A DNA stretch of 35,937 nt from Planctomycetota bacterium (GCA_021808485.1 JAKBBN010000030.1:1-35937); one strand, 5' to 3'; positions 18,735 through 26,702 are shown, counted from the first letter of the stretch. Notes: generated by a model not told the origin, from the sequence alone. Translations and numbers: made by a program.

Positions 18735-19131
18735 CGAGACTGGACGATCCGCGTCATTGCCGTTGGTTGGCTCCATTGCCGCCGGCCGTCCCATTGAAGC
18801 CGTGGAAATACCGGATCAAATCCGCCTGGACGAGCTCTTTGCCACCTCGCGCGGGGCTTATGTGCTGCGCGTCCGCGGGGATTCCATGATTGAAGCCCAT
18901 ATCGCCGACGGCGACATGGTGGTCGTTGAACAGCGACCCACCGCCCACGCCGGCGAAATTGTCGTCGCGCTTCTGCCCGATGGCACCGCCACTCTCAAAC
19001 GGTTCTTCAAGGAAAAAGACCGCGTCCGGCTGGAACCCGCCAACAGCTCTCTTCAGCCGATTTACGTTCAGGGCGACGTTAAAATTCAAGGTGTCGTCAT
19101 CGGCGTATTACGGTCTTACACCGCGGCATGA
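18514..19131 (+). CDS. lexA: LexA repressor, SOS response
   Basis: A 205-residue LexA with the normal layout. The winged-helix DNA-binding domain (1-70) begins PTPKQLAVMTAIRNYRIRQG and includes the recognition region LADELGVSKVTVFEHVQAL. The S24-type protease domain has the self-cleavage pair Ala90-Gly91 in SIAAGRP, catalytic Ser124 in RGDSMIEAH and Lys162 in TATLKRFF. It should therefore be cut on RecA activation after DNA damage. ATG at 18514 has GGAG seven bases upstream and gives the family length, so the longer frame from 18418 is not used. It lies inside the 3' end of the proline-rich ORF, possibly with coupled translation. Confidence 0.96.
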   Translation: MIPTPKQLAVMTAIRNYRIRQGFSPTMQELADELGVSKVTVFEHVQALSAKKLVQRSAHRARSLTLSPGVKLPDETGRSASLPLVGSIAAGRPIEAVEIPDQIRLDELFATSRGAYVLRVRGDSMIEAHIADGDMVVVEQRPTAHAGEIVVALLPDGTATLKRFFKEKDRVRLEPANSSLQPIYVQGDVKIQGVVIGVLRSYTAA

Positions 19132-19309
19132 TTAAAAGCGCGGTCAACGCCTGCAAATCGGCGGAGACTCTCCTCCGTAGCCCCGGCAAAATACTCCACA
19201 AGTTTTATTTTCAACATCGGTAAATCCGGAAGATTCAGTGGAACCCCTGCCGCGCCGCCCGGCGGACAAGGCGTAAAACCCGGGAAAAATAAATTGCATA
19301 ATCCATGGC

Positions 19310-19337
19310 TTGACATATTCCGATATGGGGATATAAT
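19310..19337 (+). promoter_or_regulatory. consensus sigma-70 promoter with internal palindrome, arsR-type operon
   Basis: Perfect TTGACA (19310-19315) and perfect TATAAT (19332-19337) with a 16-base spacer. The ATG at 19344 lies only six bases after the -10, so the transcript should begin at or next to the start codon. An imperfect palindrome, ATATTCC (19315-19321) and GGGATAT (19328-19334), fills the spacer and is a natural site for the encoded ArsR regulator. Confidence 0.75.
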
Positions 19338-19343
19338 TTGTCC

Positions 19344-19718
19344 ATGGCTCGAACTCCCACAACTTTTGATGTGTTTAACGCCGTCGCTGAACCGCGTCGC
19401 CGTGAAGTCTTGTCCGTCCTTGCTTCCGGTGAAAGTCCGGTCGGTGATATCGTCAGTACGCTGGGCTGGCCGCAGCCGCAGGTATCCAAGCACCTGCAGG
19501 TTTTGCATCAGGTCGGCCTTGTAACCGTCCGCCGGCAGGGCCGGCAGAGGCTCTATCGCATAAATGGCCCTGAAATCAAGCCCATTTATGACTGGGCGGC
19601 GACATTTGAGCGATTCTGGGATCACCAGCTTGCGGCCATCAAAAAGAGAGCGGAGCAAAAAGCCAATTTCACCATTCCGCCGGCGGGGCGTTCCCCCGGC
19701 GATGCCGTTAACAACTAA
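19344..19718 (+). CDS. ArsR-family winged-helix transcriptional regulator
   Basis: A 124-residue DNA-binding protein with FDVFNAVAEPRRREVLSVL, then a helix-turn-helix including GDIVSTLGWPQPQVSKHLQ, and the wing VRRQGRQRLYRI. This is the ArsR subfamily often paired with SRPBCC genes, as here. No cysteine cluster for arsenic or metal is visible, so the ligand is probably not a metal. The ATG at 19344 has no ribosome-binding site, and the promoter position implies a leaderless mRNA. It is probably autoregulated through the palindrome in its promoter and controls the two genes downstream. Confidence 0.9.
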   Translation: MARTPTTFDVFNAVAEPRRREVLSVLASGESPVGDIVSTLGWPQPQVSKHLQVLHQVGLVTVRRQGRQRLYRINGPEIKPIYDWAATFERFWDHQLAAIKKRAEQKANFTIPPAGRSPGDAVNN

Positions 19719-19732
19719 TTTCAGGAGCTGCC

Positions 19733-20179
19733 ATGGTTGCCGGAACAATTGATCAGGAATTTCTGCTGCATATCCAAAAGGAAATCGACATAAATGCAAG
19801 ACCGCCCGTCGTGTTTGAGGCGATGCTGGAGCAAATCGGCCCCGCCGCGGACAGGCACGACGGCACGCCGATGCCCATGGTGATTGAACCATGGCCCGGC
19901 GGCCGTTGGTACCGCGACCTCGGCCATAATGCCGGTCATCTTTGGGGGCATGTACAGGTGATCAAACCGCCTTTGCTGCTGGAACTCACCGGTCCCATGT
20001 TCATGTCGTATCCGGTCGTGTCTCATGTGCAATACCGTCTGGCGCCGCAAAACGGTGGTACGCGACTCACGGTGCTGCACCGGGCGATGGGAACGATTCT
20101 GCCGGAACATCGGACGGGCGTTAACCAGGGCTGGCAGCACATATTGGACGGCATTAAAAGCCGGGCACTGGCCAAATAG
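19733..20179 (+). CDS. SRPBCC / AHSA1-like domain protein
   Basis: A 148-residue START-like fold protein. The N-terminal part IDINARPPVVFEAML is typical of the helix-grip fold, followed by alternating strands (GGRWYRDLGHNAGHLWG, LLELTGPM, VQYRLAP, TRLTVLH) and the long C-terminal helix NQGWQHILDGI. Family members bind small hydrophobic ligands or act with partner regulators. The gene follows arsR by 14 bases, with CAGGAG before the ATG. ArsR-SRPBCC pairs are common in bacteria; their signal is usually unknown. Confidence 0.87.
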   Translation: MVAGTIDQEFLLHIQKEIDINARPPVVFEAMLEQIGPAADRHDGTPMPMVIEPWPGGRWYRDLGHNAGHLWGHVQVIKPPLLLELTGPMFMSYPVVSHVQYRLAPQNGGTRLTVLHRAMGTILPEHRTGVNQGWQHILDGIKSRALAK

Positions 20180-20187
20180 CGGAATGC

Positions 20188-20211
20188 GCCCCTGTTTATG
20201 CACGCAGGGGC
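20188..20211 (+). other. intercistronic hairpin
   Basis: GCCCCTG (20188-20194) and CAGGGGC (20205-20211) are exact complements with a ten-base loop between the SRPBCC and SnoaL-like genes. No T-run follows, so it may tune transcript stability or partial termination instead of acting as a full terminator. Confidence 0.4.
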
Positions 20212-20263
20212 CCCGCTGCACCATTGTCAAAAACAGTCTGCTCAACGTTTTAAGGAAAAGCCG

Positions 20264-20650
20264 ATGCCTTTCAGCAACGCCATTGAAGTGGGCAAACAGT
20301 TGGTGAGTCTTATGCGGCAAAACCGCTGGCAGGATGCGGTAAAATCCTGGTATAGCGCGGATGTGCTGGGGATAGAAGCCGGTGCACCGCAACCGGAAAT
20401 GCGACGGAAGGAGGGGATCGCCGCCGTCCTCGCCAACGGCGAATGGTTTGCGGACAATCACGATATTCACGCCTCGGAAATTCGCGGCCCCTGGCCGAAT
20501 GACGAGCGTTTCATTGTCTATTTCAAGCTGGATGTAACGGCGAAAAGCGGTCCAATGGCCGGCAAACGGTTCACTATTGAAGAGGCGGGACTTTACACGG
20601 TGCAGAATAGTAAAATTGTGAAAGTCGAATTCTTTTATCTCGGCATGTGA
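20264..20650 (+). CDS. SnoaL-like (NTF2-fold) domain protein
   Basis: A 128-residue protein with the NTF2/SnoaL pattern: an N-terminal helix (EVGKQLVSLMRQNRWQDAVKS), the WYSADVLGIEAG start of the sheet, a middle helix with the GIAAVLANGEWF stretch, and C-terminal strands with YFKLDVTAKSG and VKVEFFYLGM. Such proteins are isomerases, polyketide-modifying enzymes or ligand-binding proteins, and the activity cannot be assigned here. The ATG at 20264 has AAGGAA upstream; an upstream in-frame ATG at 20198 falls in the intercistronic hairpin and is less likely. It is the third gene of the ArsR operon. Confidence 0.8.
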   Translation: MPFSNAIEVGKQLVSLMRQNRWQDAVKSWYSADVLGIEAGAPQPEMRRKEGIAAVLANGEWFADNHDIHASEIRGPWPNDERFIVYFKLDVTAKSGPMAGKRFTIEEAGLYTVQNSKIVKVEFFYLGM

Positions 20651-20674
20651 TCCGGCGCACCGCCCGGGCCGGCG

Positions 20675-20736
20675 ATGCGAAGCGGCGAAACCGCGGCAGG
20701 GAACGAATGATGCGACGGCTGGATGCTTCGCATTTT
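20675..20736 (+). terminator. possible terminator after the SnoaL-like gene
   Basis: ATGCGAAGC (20675-20683) and GCTTCGCAT (20725-20733) are perfect 9-bp complements followed by a T-run. The 41-base space between the arms contains a smaller GCGG/CCGC hairpin. It lies between two convergent genes, so a terminator is expected here. Confidence 0.45.
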
Positions 20737-20740
20737 CAAA

Positions 20741-23700
20741 CTATTTTTCAGCAGATGCCAAACCGCCAAGCGCTTCGGTCAAAAAGGCCGCATCCGGCAT
20801 TGCATACGGGCGAAACTTTTCCAGTGTGCCCTGTTCTTCGCTGTAAGCCAGCGCCCGGCACGCGCCCAGCCGATTGGCCGCGGGGGAATCGATTAAATTG
20901 CTGCTGTCCGCGGCACTCATTTGAAACAAAATCCGGTTATCAAATTCCCGCATCAAATTGCGGTTGATGGCGCGCTCCGCGGAAACCATGGTGTCCACCC
21001 AGGCCAGAACATGAATGCCCACGGCCGGCCCTTCGGTCAGCAATTCGGCGAACTGTTTTCCGGGGTCAGGCGCGGCCTGCTCATCCCCGCCGCCAAAGCC
21101 GAAGCTCTCTTCGGATTTCCGCAATACCCGGTATCGCTGCAAACCGAGAATAAAAACAAATATCGACGGAGCGTTACCGGCGGTATCATCCTGTCGCCGC
21201 TTTAATTCTTCCGCCAGTTCGTTCATCGCTTCCGGGACGTTGCGATATTCCACATTTTTCCGGTGCTGGGGTGTCATGCCCGCCACCGTGGCCAGCACGC
21301 CGCAGGAAGGGGAATCCGTCGCGCTTCCATCCAAAATGTAAAAGGCTGCTTCCGCCGGCTGTTGCCCGGCCAGGGAAACAATTCCGGCCGCCATAATCGC
21401 CAGGGCCTGTTCCTCCGCCTGCCCGATCAGCAAAACGTTGCTGCCGCTTTGCCGCCGGAAGGTGACGGCCGTCGGTTCCTTGATCGCCACCGGCTCCCCG
21501 AGCCAGATTTTCGGCGACACGGCGATTCGGCGATCGTCCAGCGCCGCGGCCAGGCGCGGATTTTTGCGGATATCCGCCGGTATGTTTCCCTCAAATACAA
21601 TCGCGGACGGCGCCGCAATTCCCGAGGTGCGATGCCGCTGTGTAACGGCATCCAGGTATTCATCGCGTTGATTGTCCGGCAGCCAGGCCACCTGAAACGG
21701 GCTGTTGCCCTCCACCAGTCCGCCAGCGTCGTTGTAAATGGCCTCGCCGGGTCTGGACAGCAGCCGCGCCGCGGAATTGCCGTCCGCGAGTACCGCCTGC
21801 GAGTCGGCTTCGGTTGTCTGCAGTGCAATGCGCACGGCCACCTGGCCGATGGTGCTGCGCGACAGGCCGGATGACCCGGCAATTGTCTGCGAACCCAGAA
21901 CCACGTGTACGCCGAAGGCACGGCCCTGCCGCACCAGCCGGTCCAGCAGCAGTGCCGCATCCTGCCCCAGCTTGTCGTCTTCGCTGAAAAATTCCTGAAA
22001 TTCATCGACGATCAGCAGTGTTCGCGGCAAAGATTTCCCCGCCGCCTCGCGGTAAGACGCCAGATCCTGCACTCCCTGCGCCCGGAACAATTCGCCCCTG
22101 CGGCTCATTTCCGCGTCAATGCGCTGCAAAACGCTTAATCCGAATTCGCGGTCGCTTTCCACGCCAATGGCCCTGGCATGCGGCAAGTCGTGGGAGGCAT
22201 AGGTCTTGAATTCCACACCCTTTTTAAAGTCTATCAGGTACAGTTCCAGTTCCGCCGGCGAATACCACATGGAGAGATTGCTGATCAGGGCATGGAGCAG
22301 CGTGGACTTGCCGGATCCTGTTTTTCCGGTAACCAGTGCGTGCTGGGCGACACCGCGCCCCAGTAAAAAAGTCTGCAGACGGGTGGCGCCGCAGCGGCCG
22401 ATGGGCGCCTGAAGGTCGCGGTCCGCACGGCGGGACCAGAATTCCGCGGCGGCCGGGGCTATTGCGGAAAACGCCACCTCCACGCGTTTTGCCAGTTTGG
22501 CTTTTTCGCCCACCTGATGCAGCACGCGCGTCAGATGGTCTTCATCCGGCGCTGTGTCCAGCGTCAGGGGAAAGCGGCTGAATATGTCATCCCGCCAGAT
22601 AAAGTGCTCATCCTGGAATACCAGATTTGTGCTGTGCGCTTCCAGATCATCCAGATGCGTGCCGGCAGCCGCGGCCACGCGCGTATCACGAAACACCAGC
22701 GTGAACACACCGCAGCGGGCGCCGGTGGTGGCGATGCTGCTTAATCGCTTCAGTGATTCATCGGAAAAGCCGGTCGGCAGGTCGGCAATGACCAGGAACC
22801 GGTAAGGCTCCGCAAGGTCGCCGGCTTGCCGGTTGTAATCATCAATTGTTTCGTATTCATTTCTAAGATATTTCTGGATCACCGTTTCCATGTGTTCGGT
22901 CAAATCCGCGAGGCGCTGGTCGATCTGTTCCGGACTTGTCCAGATACGCGAGTTCACAAGGGCCTCATCATAGTCCGTTAAATGCATGAAGCCGGCGAAA
23001 TTCTGGCCCAGGCCCACCGGATCAATCAGGGTGAAGCGAACGCGGCCCGGCGGGATGGATGTCAACAGCCGCGTCATGCAGGCTTGCAGCGACGCCAAAG
23101 CGGCGGCACGGCCGTTGCGATCGGCGTGGATCATCAGTGATCCGCGGTGCGGAAATTCCAGCAGCGCATCAATGGAGATCGGCGGCGGAATTTCCAGCGT
23201 AAATGAACCCTGAGGGTCCGCCTCCGCCACGATCTTCCCGACATCCACATACATTTCGCCGAAGCGTACCGCGTCCGGAAAATGTGTCGGAGCCTTCCAG
23301 TCGGGATTGCCGGCTTCCACGTTTGCCGCGGTCGTCCCCAGGCTCACGGGCTGCCGGAAGGCGGTTATTCCGTCGCTCCAGAGCTTTTCGAGTTCCGCCC
23401 GTTCGCGGCCGTATCCGGCCTGAGTGTCCTGTCGGCGTGCGGCGGCGGTGGATATAATCCGTGCCTGTTCCGCCTCATATTTGCGTTGAATCTGCGATAA
23501 TTGACTCTCCCGCGCCTGGATCGCTTCCGCGCGGCAGGCCGCGTCCCGCCGGTTTATTTGTTCCAGCCTTGTTTTCGCTTCCGCCGCGACCGTTTCAAGG
23601 GCCGCATCCCGGTTGGCTTTGGCCTTTTCCTGCAGCGGCGCCGCTTTTTCCCGCTGCTGCTGGATTTCATTCTTATGTTTTTCCCTGGCTTCGCCCACTG

Positions 23701-24679
23701 TTTTGTCATGCCATGCTTTGTTGGCCGCGGAAAGTGCCTTGCCGGTGGCAGCCGCGTAAAACATCGCCTCGTGCAGCGGTTTATAGGCCTTGCGGACGGC
23801 CTTCCGGGCCATCCAGCGCAACAGCAGCAACAGCGCGCTCATGACCAGCACGGCTCCGCCGCCGGCGAGTCCAAGCATGTTCAAATCGGGAATTTGTTCG
23901 CCCGGCAGAATCTGCGAACCGCCGGCCGCCACGAGCACCACGGCGATAAACAGAACCCACGGCCCCACTCCGGCAAAAAAACGCCCCAGCCCGACGGCAT
24001 CCAGCGCCTCGAGCTTTGCGTTCACCTCGTGAACATATTGGTCATATGTGGTCTGCAGGGCCGCACGATCATCCGTGGAAATCGCGAGCGGCGCCGGTTC
24101 GCCCAGGGCCGCGTCCTCGGCCTGCGAAATATGCCCATATTTCCGCAGCAGGGCATCGGCATGGTCCCGCTTGCCGGCTATTTTGGCCGCATTGGCTTCC
24201 TGGATTTCGTGAAGTTCCTTGGCCTGCCGGTTTTTCAGGGCATCCAGCTCAATATCCGCCAGCCATACGGCATCCGCCAATTTCTTTTTGATCGTTTCCT
24301 GTATGGTGTCAAATTCACGGGCAATGCGTTTGCGCGCCAGCCGCATTTCCTCTTCCGACGCTTTGACGGCCGCCTCGTGCGCCGCCGCTTGTCCCGCCAC
24401 CGCGGTGTTGTACGTCGCCTCGCACTGCTCATGCGCGTGGCGCAGGCTGTTTTCCAGAGCCTCCAGTGATCCGGACTGTTTTTCTTCAATGGCCTGCATC
24501 GCCAGGCGAAATTCGGATTCAATCACCGGCTCAAGTGCCGCAGCCTTATGGGCCAGTTCCATCAGATCGCGCAGCTTCCGTCGCAGCCGGTCGGAAGCAA
24601 GTGCGCCGCCGGCGCCTGCGCCGGTGCGGGCGGGATGGGTGGAAGGGGCGATATTTGCGGCGTCGGGTGGCTGTGTCAT
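20741..24679 (-). CDS. membrane-anchored FtsK/SpoIIIE-type triple ATPase (EccC/EssC-like)
   Basis: A 1312-residue motor ATPase. Long helical/coiled-coil segments (about 40-220 and 300-430) flank two TM helices at about 233-253 and 268-290. Three FtsK-like domains follow, as in type VII secretion EccC. Domain 1 (about 510-670) has lost its P-loop (HADRNGRAAA) and Walker B. Domain 2 (about 765-990) has an intact Walker A, GKTGSGKS at 785-792, and Walker B, TLLIVDEFQEF near 887-897. Domain 3 (about 1075-1295) is again degenerate (GQAEEQALA). No FHA domain is visible. It probably drives export of the WXG100 protein encoded upstream. TGA of the previous gene is seven bases from its ATG, with GAGAGG between them. 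Confidence 0.88.
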   Translation of the reverse strand: MTQPPDAANIAPSTHPARTGAGAGGALASDRLRRKLRDLMELAHKAAALEPVIESEFRLAMQAIEEKQSGSLEALENSLRHAHEQCEATYNTAVAGQAAAHEAAVKASEEEMRLARKRIAREFDTIQETIKKKLADAVWLADIELDALKNRQAKELHEIQEANAAKIAGKRDHADALLRKYGHISQAEDAALGEPAPLAISTDDRAALQTTYDQYVHEVNAKLEALDAVGLGRFFAGVGPWVLFIAVVLVAAGGSQILPGEQIPDLNMLGLAGGGAVLVMSALLLLLRWMARKAVRKAYKPLHEAMFYAAATGKALSAANKAWHDKTVGEAREKHKNEIQQQREKAAPLQEKAKANRDAALETVAAEAKTRLEQINRRDAACRAEAIQARESQLSQIQRKYEAEQARIISTAAARRQDTQAGYGRERAELEKLWSDGITAFRQPVSLGTTAANVEAGNPDWKAPTHFPDAVRFGEMYVDVGKIVAEADPQGSFTLEIPPPISIDALLEFPHRGSLMIHADRNGRAAALASLQACMTRLLTSIPPGRVRFTLIDPVGLGQNFAGFMHLTDYDEALVNSRIWTSPEQIDQRLADLTEHMETVIQKYLRNEYETIDDYNRQAGDLAEPYRFLVIADLPTGFSDESLKRLSSIATTGARCGVFTLVFRDTRVAAAAGTHLDDLEAHSTNLVFQDEHFIWRDDIFSRFPLTLDTAPDEDHLTRVLHQVGEKAKLAKRVEVAFSAIAPAAAEFWSRRADRDLQAPIGRCGATRLQTFLLGRGVAQHALVTGKTGSGKSTLLHALISNLSMWYSPAELELYLIDFKKGVEFKTYASHDLPHARAIGVESDREFGLSVLQRIDAEMSRRGELFRAQGVQDLASYREAAGKSLPRTLLIVDEFQEFFSEDDKLGQDAALLLDRLVRQGRAFGVHVVLGSQTIAGSSGLSRSTIGQVAVRIALQTTEADSQAVLADGNSAARLLSRPGEAIYNDAGGLVEGNSPFQVAWLPDNQRDEYLDAVTQRHRTSGIAAPSAIVFEGNIPADIRKNPRLAAALDDRRIAVSPKIWLGEPVAIKEPTAVTFRRQSGSNVLLIGQAEEQALAIMAAGIVSLAGQQPAEAAFYILDGSATDSPSCGVLATVAGMTPQHRKNVEYRNVPEAMNELAEELKRRQDDTAGNAPSIFVFILGLQRYRVLRKSEESFGFGGGDEQAAPDPGKQFAELLTEGPAVGIHVLAWVDTMVSAERAINRNLMREFDNRILFQMSAADSSNLIDSPAANRLGACRALAYSEEQGTLEKFRPYAMPDAAFLTEALGGLASAEK

Positions 24680-24686
24680 GGTCCTC

Positions 24687-24899
24687 TCAACTGCAGTCTC
24701 GTTTCAACTGCGTTAAAATCTGCTTCATGTGATCCATTGCGGCCAGGGCATTGCGTGCATCCTCCAGTATCGGTTGAATGCACCGCTCTTCCACGGAATG
24801 GGCGGCTGCATCATCCCAGATCAAACGCATATGATGCCAACGGGCATCCAGATCCCGCACCAATTTGCTGATTCGCGCCTGGCCTTCATATACACCCAT
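24687..24899 (-). CDS. small Trp-containing helical protein of the type VII-like locus (70 aa)
   Basis: A 70-residue, almost wholly helical protein between the helical protein gene and the FtsK-like ATPase gene. It has ARWHHMRLIWDDAAAHSVEE in the middle, then CIQPILEDARNALAAMDHMK. The Trp-x-D turn with flanking helices recalls a shortened WXG100 hairpin, but it lacks the W-x-G. A partner or cargo of the ATPase is a reasonable guess. It lies 21 bases after the upstream gene and its stop is seven bases from the ATPase start, so translation is probably coupled. GGAG lies ten bases upstream of the ATG. I believe similar proteins occur next to FtsK-like genes in other planctomycetes, but I could not search. 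Confidence 0.7.
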   Translation of the reverse strand: MGVYEGQARISKLVRDLDARWHHMRLIWDDAAAHSVEERCIQPILEDARNALAAMDHMKQILTQLKRDCS

Positions 24900-24920
24900 C
24901 GCATTCGACTCCGGAAAGTT

Positions 24921-25940
24921 TCAATCTGCGCCGGTGAGGCGGCGGTTCCGGGCATCATACACGGTCGCCCTGCCGTCGGATCCGACCAGCGCAAGCGTAC
25001 CGACCGGCAGTAGCAGCAGTTGGCCAATATAGGGCCGGTCGTTAACAATGTCCCGCGCGGCGGCGGCAAACAATGCCGGCTTTTGGTTCTTGTTGCCGTC
25101 GTAAATCTCCGGACCGATGTAGATTAACTGCGTATTCACCCGGCATACAACTATTCCGGCTGTGGGTGGAAATTCGGCCGCCATGACGATCTTTACATCA
25201 TCAGTGGATTCCGCCACCTCCGCGGCGGCCGGCGCTGCGGCCCAGGCAAAAGTTTCATCCGCGGGAAGAGGCCAATGATCCGCGGGCAGGGCGGCGGCAT
25301 CGGCCAATTCCGTTTCGGTGGGAATGGCCTGTCGCAGCAGTAGCAGCCTATCCGGTTGGGATTCATGCGCCTGCCCGACGCCGCGGGCCATGCTGTCGGC
25401 CTGCCGTGAGTCACCGCCGCCCTCCGGCGGACTGCCGCCGGTGGAACCGGCTTCCTGCGGTGCGGCGATGTACTGTTCCAGCCAGTTCAGGGCATTGGTC
25501 ATCTGGGCCAGCGCCGCCGGAACACCGCCGGCCAGCGTATTGGCCAGCGGTTTTACACCGCCGTAATACATGGCTATTTCCTTCGGAAAACGCCGGCACC
25601 AGGATTTAGTGTTCGCCAGTTTTTGTTCCGCCTCCTCCAAATTCCGCTTGGCCACCGCGACAGCTTTATGTTCTTCAACGGCTGATGGCGGTCGGCCGCT
25701 GATATCTTTATATAAAGTTTTATCGCGCAGTGCCTGTTCAGCCCGGGCCAACAGTTCCTGACGTTTGCGAATTTGCGTGGTCCAAAATGATAATTGTTCT
25801 CCTTCCAGCCAGTTTAGCGCACGATTGACATCACTTTGTGCATCATCCAATGCCAAATTTGCCGCGTCGGCGAATTTCGCCAACTGCACGCGAAATGATT
25901 TCATCGCGTCAATATCATCTATACGCGCGCTTTCGGACAT
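24921..25940 (-). CDS. helical protein of the type VII-like locus (339 aa)
   Basis: Unknown function. Residues 1-155 form long helices (AMKSFRVQLAKFADAANLAL; RALNWLEGEQLSFWTTQI; KRNLEEAEQKLANTKSWC), reminiscent of LXG-type or other elongated WXG-superfamily domains. A Gly/Ser/Pro-rich linker follows at about 160-190, then an alanine-rich acidic part and a compact C-terminal domain (about 255-339), which includes TAGIVVCRVNTQLIYIGPEI and LLLPVGTLALVGSDG. No toxin motif is recognised. It could be a substrate, a chaperone or a structural part of the export system. GGAG lies six bases before its ATG. It lies 39 bases from the WXG100 gene and 21 from the 70-residue gene. Confidence 0.75.
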   Translation of the reverse strand: MSESARIDDIDAMKSFRVQLAKFADAANLALDDAQSDVNRALNWLEGEQLSFWTTQIRKRQELLARAEQALRDKTLYKDISGRPPSAVEEHKAVAVAKRNLEEAEQKLANTKSWCRRFPKEIAMYYGGVKPLANTLAGGVPAALAQMTNALNWLEQYIAAPQEAGSTGGSPPEGGGDSRQADSMARGVGQAHESQPDRLLLLRQAIPTETELADAAALPADHWPLPADETFAWAAAPAAAEVAESTDDVKIVMAAEFPPTAGIVVCRVNTQLIYIGPEIYDGNKNQKPALFAAAARDIVNDRPYIGQLLLLPVGTLALVGSDGRATVYDARNRRLTGAD

Positions 25941-25979
25941 GGTTGCTCCGGCAATTCCAGCAGTTCATGCGGCATTGCA

Positions 25980-26252
25980 TTACCGCTGTTTTAAATATTC
26001 TTCAATGAGCTTGGCCTTTTTTCCTAATACTTGGGCATGCTGATGCGAATCCTGCAGGAAGTTAGACACCGCTTTCATGGTTTGTTCAAACGCTTCCATG
26101 AATTTTCGTTGTTCCTGGTCCTGCCAGTTTGCTTCCAAGCCGCGCAAACGGCTGTAGATGCCGCCGATAAGCGTTTGCAGTTCATTGTTGAATCGCGTCA
26201 GGTCTTGGGCGAATCGCCGCAGTTCTTCAGGGTCTACATTGGCTTTTGCCAT
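25980..26252 (-). CDS. WXG100/ESAT-6-like protein
   Basis: A 90-residue protein with two amphipathic helices joined by a turn at Trp43 (LEANWQDQEQRKFMEAFEQT), the size and layout of WXG100 proteins, which form helical hairpins and are exported by type VII systems. The motif is W-Q-D, not W-x-G, so it is a variant. No clear YxxxD/E export signal is seen; the C terminus is EEYLKQR. The ATG at 26252 has a perfect GGAGG six bases upstream; an upstream in-frame start at 26276 is not needed. It is probably a substrate or chaperone partner of the FtsK-like ATPase. Confidence 0.85.
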   Translation of the reverse strand: MAKANVDPEELRRFAQDLTRFNNELQTLIGGIYSRLRGLEANWQDQEQRKFMEAFEQTMKAVSNFLQDSHQHAQVLGKKAKLIEEYLKQR

Positions 26253-26300
26253 TCCGGGCCTCCAATTTACCGACAAATCGTTCGCAAAAACGCGCCGCCA

Positions 26301-26696
26301 TTACGACACGGCCGGGCCACCTTCAGCAATAACGCCGGCCATGGCATATTGTCGCGTATGGGTTAACGAAATATGCCACCGCTTTATGCCCAGCATTGCC
26401 GCCTGTTCCGCGGTGGCGCCGCAAAGCTCAAGATGCGGCTTGCCCAATGGGTCCGCCGTTATGTTTATATCCGTCCAAGCCATTTTACCCCGCAACCCGG
26501 TTCCCAACGCTTTCAGGACCGCTTCCTTGGCGCAAAAGCGTGCGGCAAAATGCATGGCGGGGGTATGCCGGGATTGGCAGTAGGCCTGCTCCGCGGCGGT
26601 AAAGCACCGGTTAAGAAAGGCCGCACCATGCCGCTGCAATAATCCTTCAATGCGGTCAATTTCCACCATGTCAACACCATGTCCTATTACAGCCAT
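26301..26696 (-). CDS. acpS: holo-[acyl-carrier-protein] synthase
   Basis: A 131-residue AcpS, which moves phosphopantetheine from coenzyme A to a serine of acyl carrier proteins. Metal and substrate residues are in GHGVDMVEIDRI near the start and HFAARFCAKEAVLKALG near 49-65. The C-terminal strand reads HISLTHTRQYAMA, with Thr where most have Ser. It is the first gene of the run leading to the type VII-like genes, 48 bases before the WXG100 start. The ATG at 26696 has no ribosome-binding site, and the -10 box is only six bases upstream, so the message may be leaderless. Confidence 0.93.
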   Translation of the reverse strand: MAVIGHGVDMVEIDRIEGLLQRHGAAFLNRCFTAAEQAYCQSRHTPAMHFAARFCAKEAVLKALGTGLRGKMAWTDINITADPLGKPHLELCGATAEQAAMLGIKRWHISLTHTRQYAMAGVIAEGGPAVS

Positions 26697-26702
26697 AGGG
26701 TA

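Noticed and set aside
23501..24469. Plus-strand open frame of 322 codons opposite the FtsK-like ATPase gene
   Set aside because: Antisense shadow of the coiled-coil and TM region of the ATPase; the product is rich in Arg and His without domain structure.
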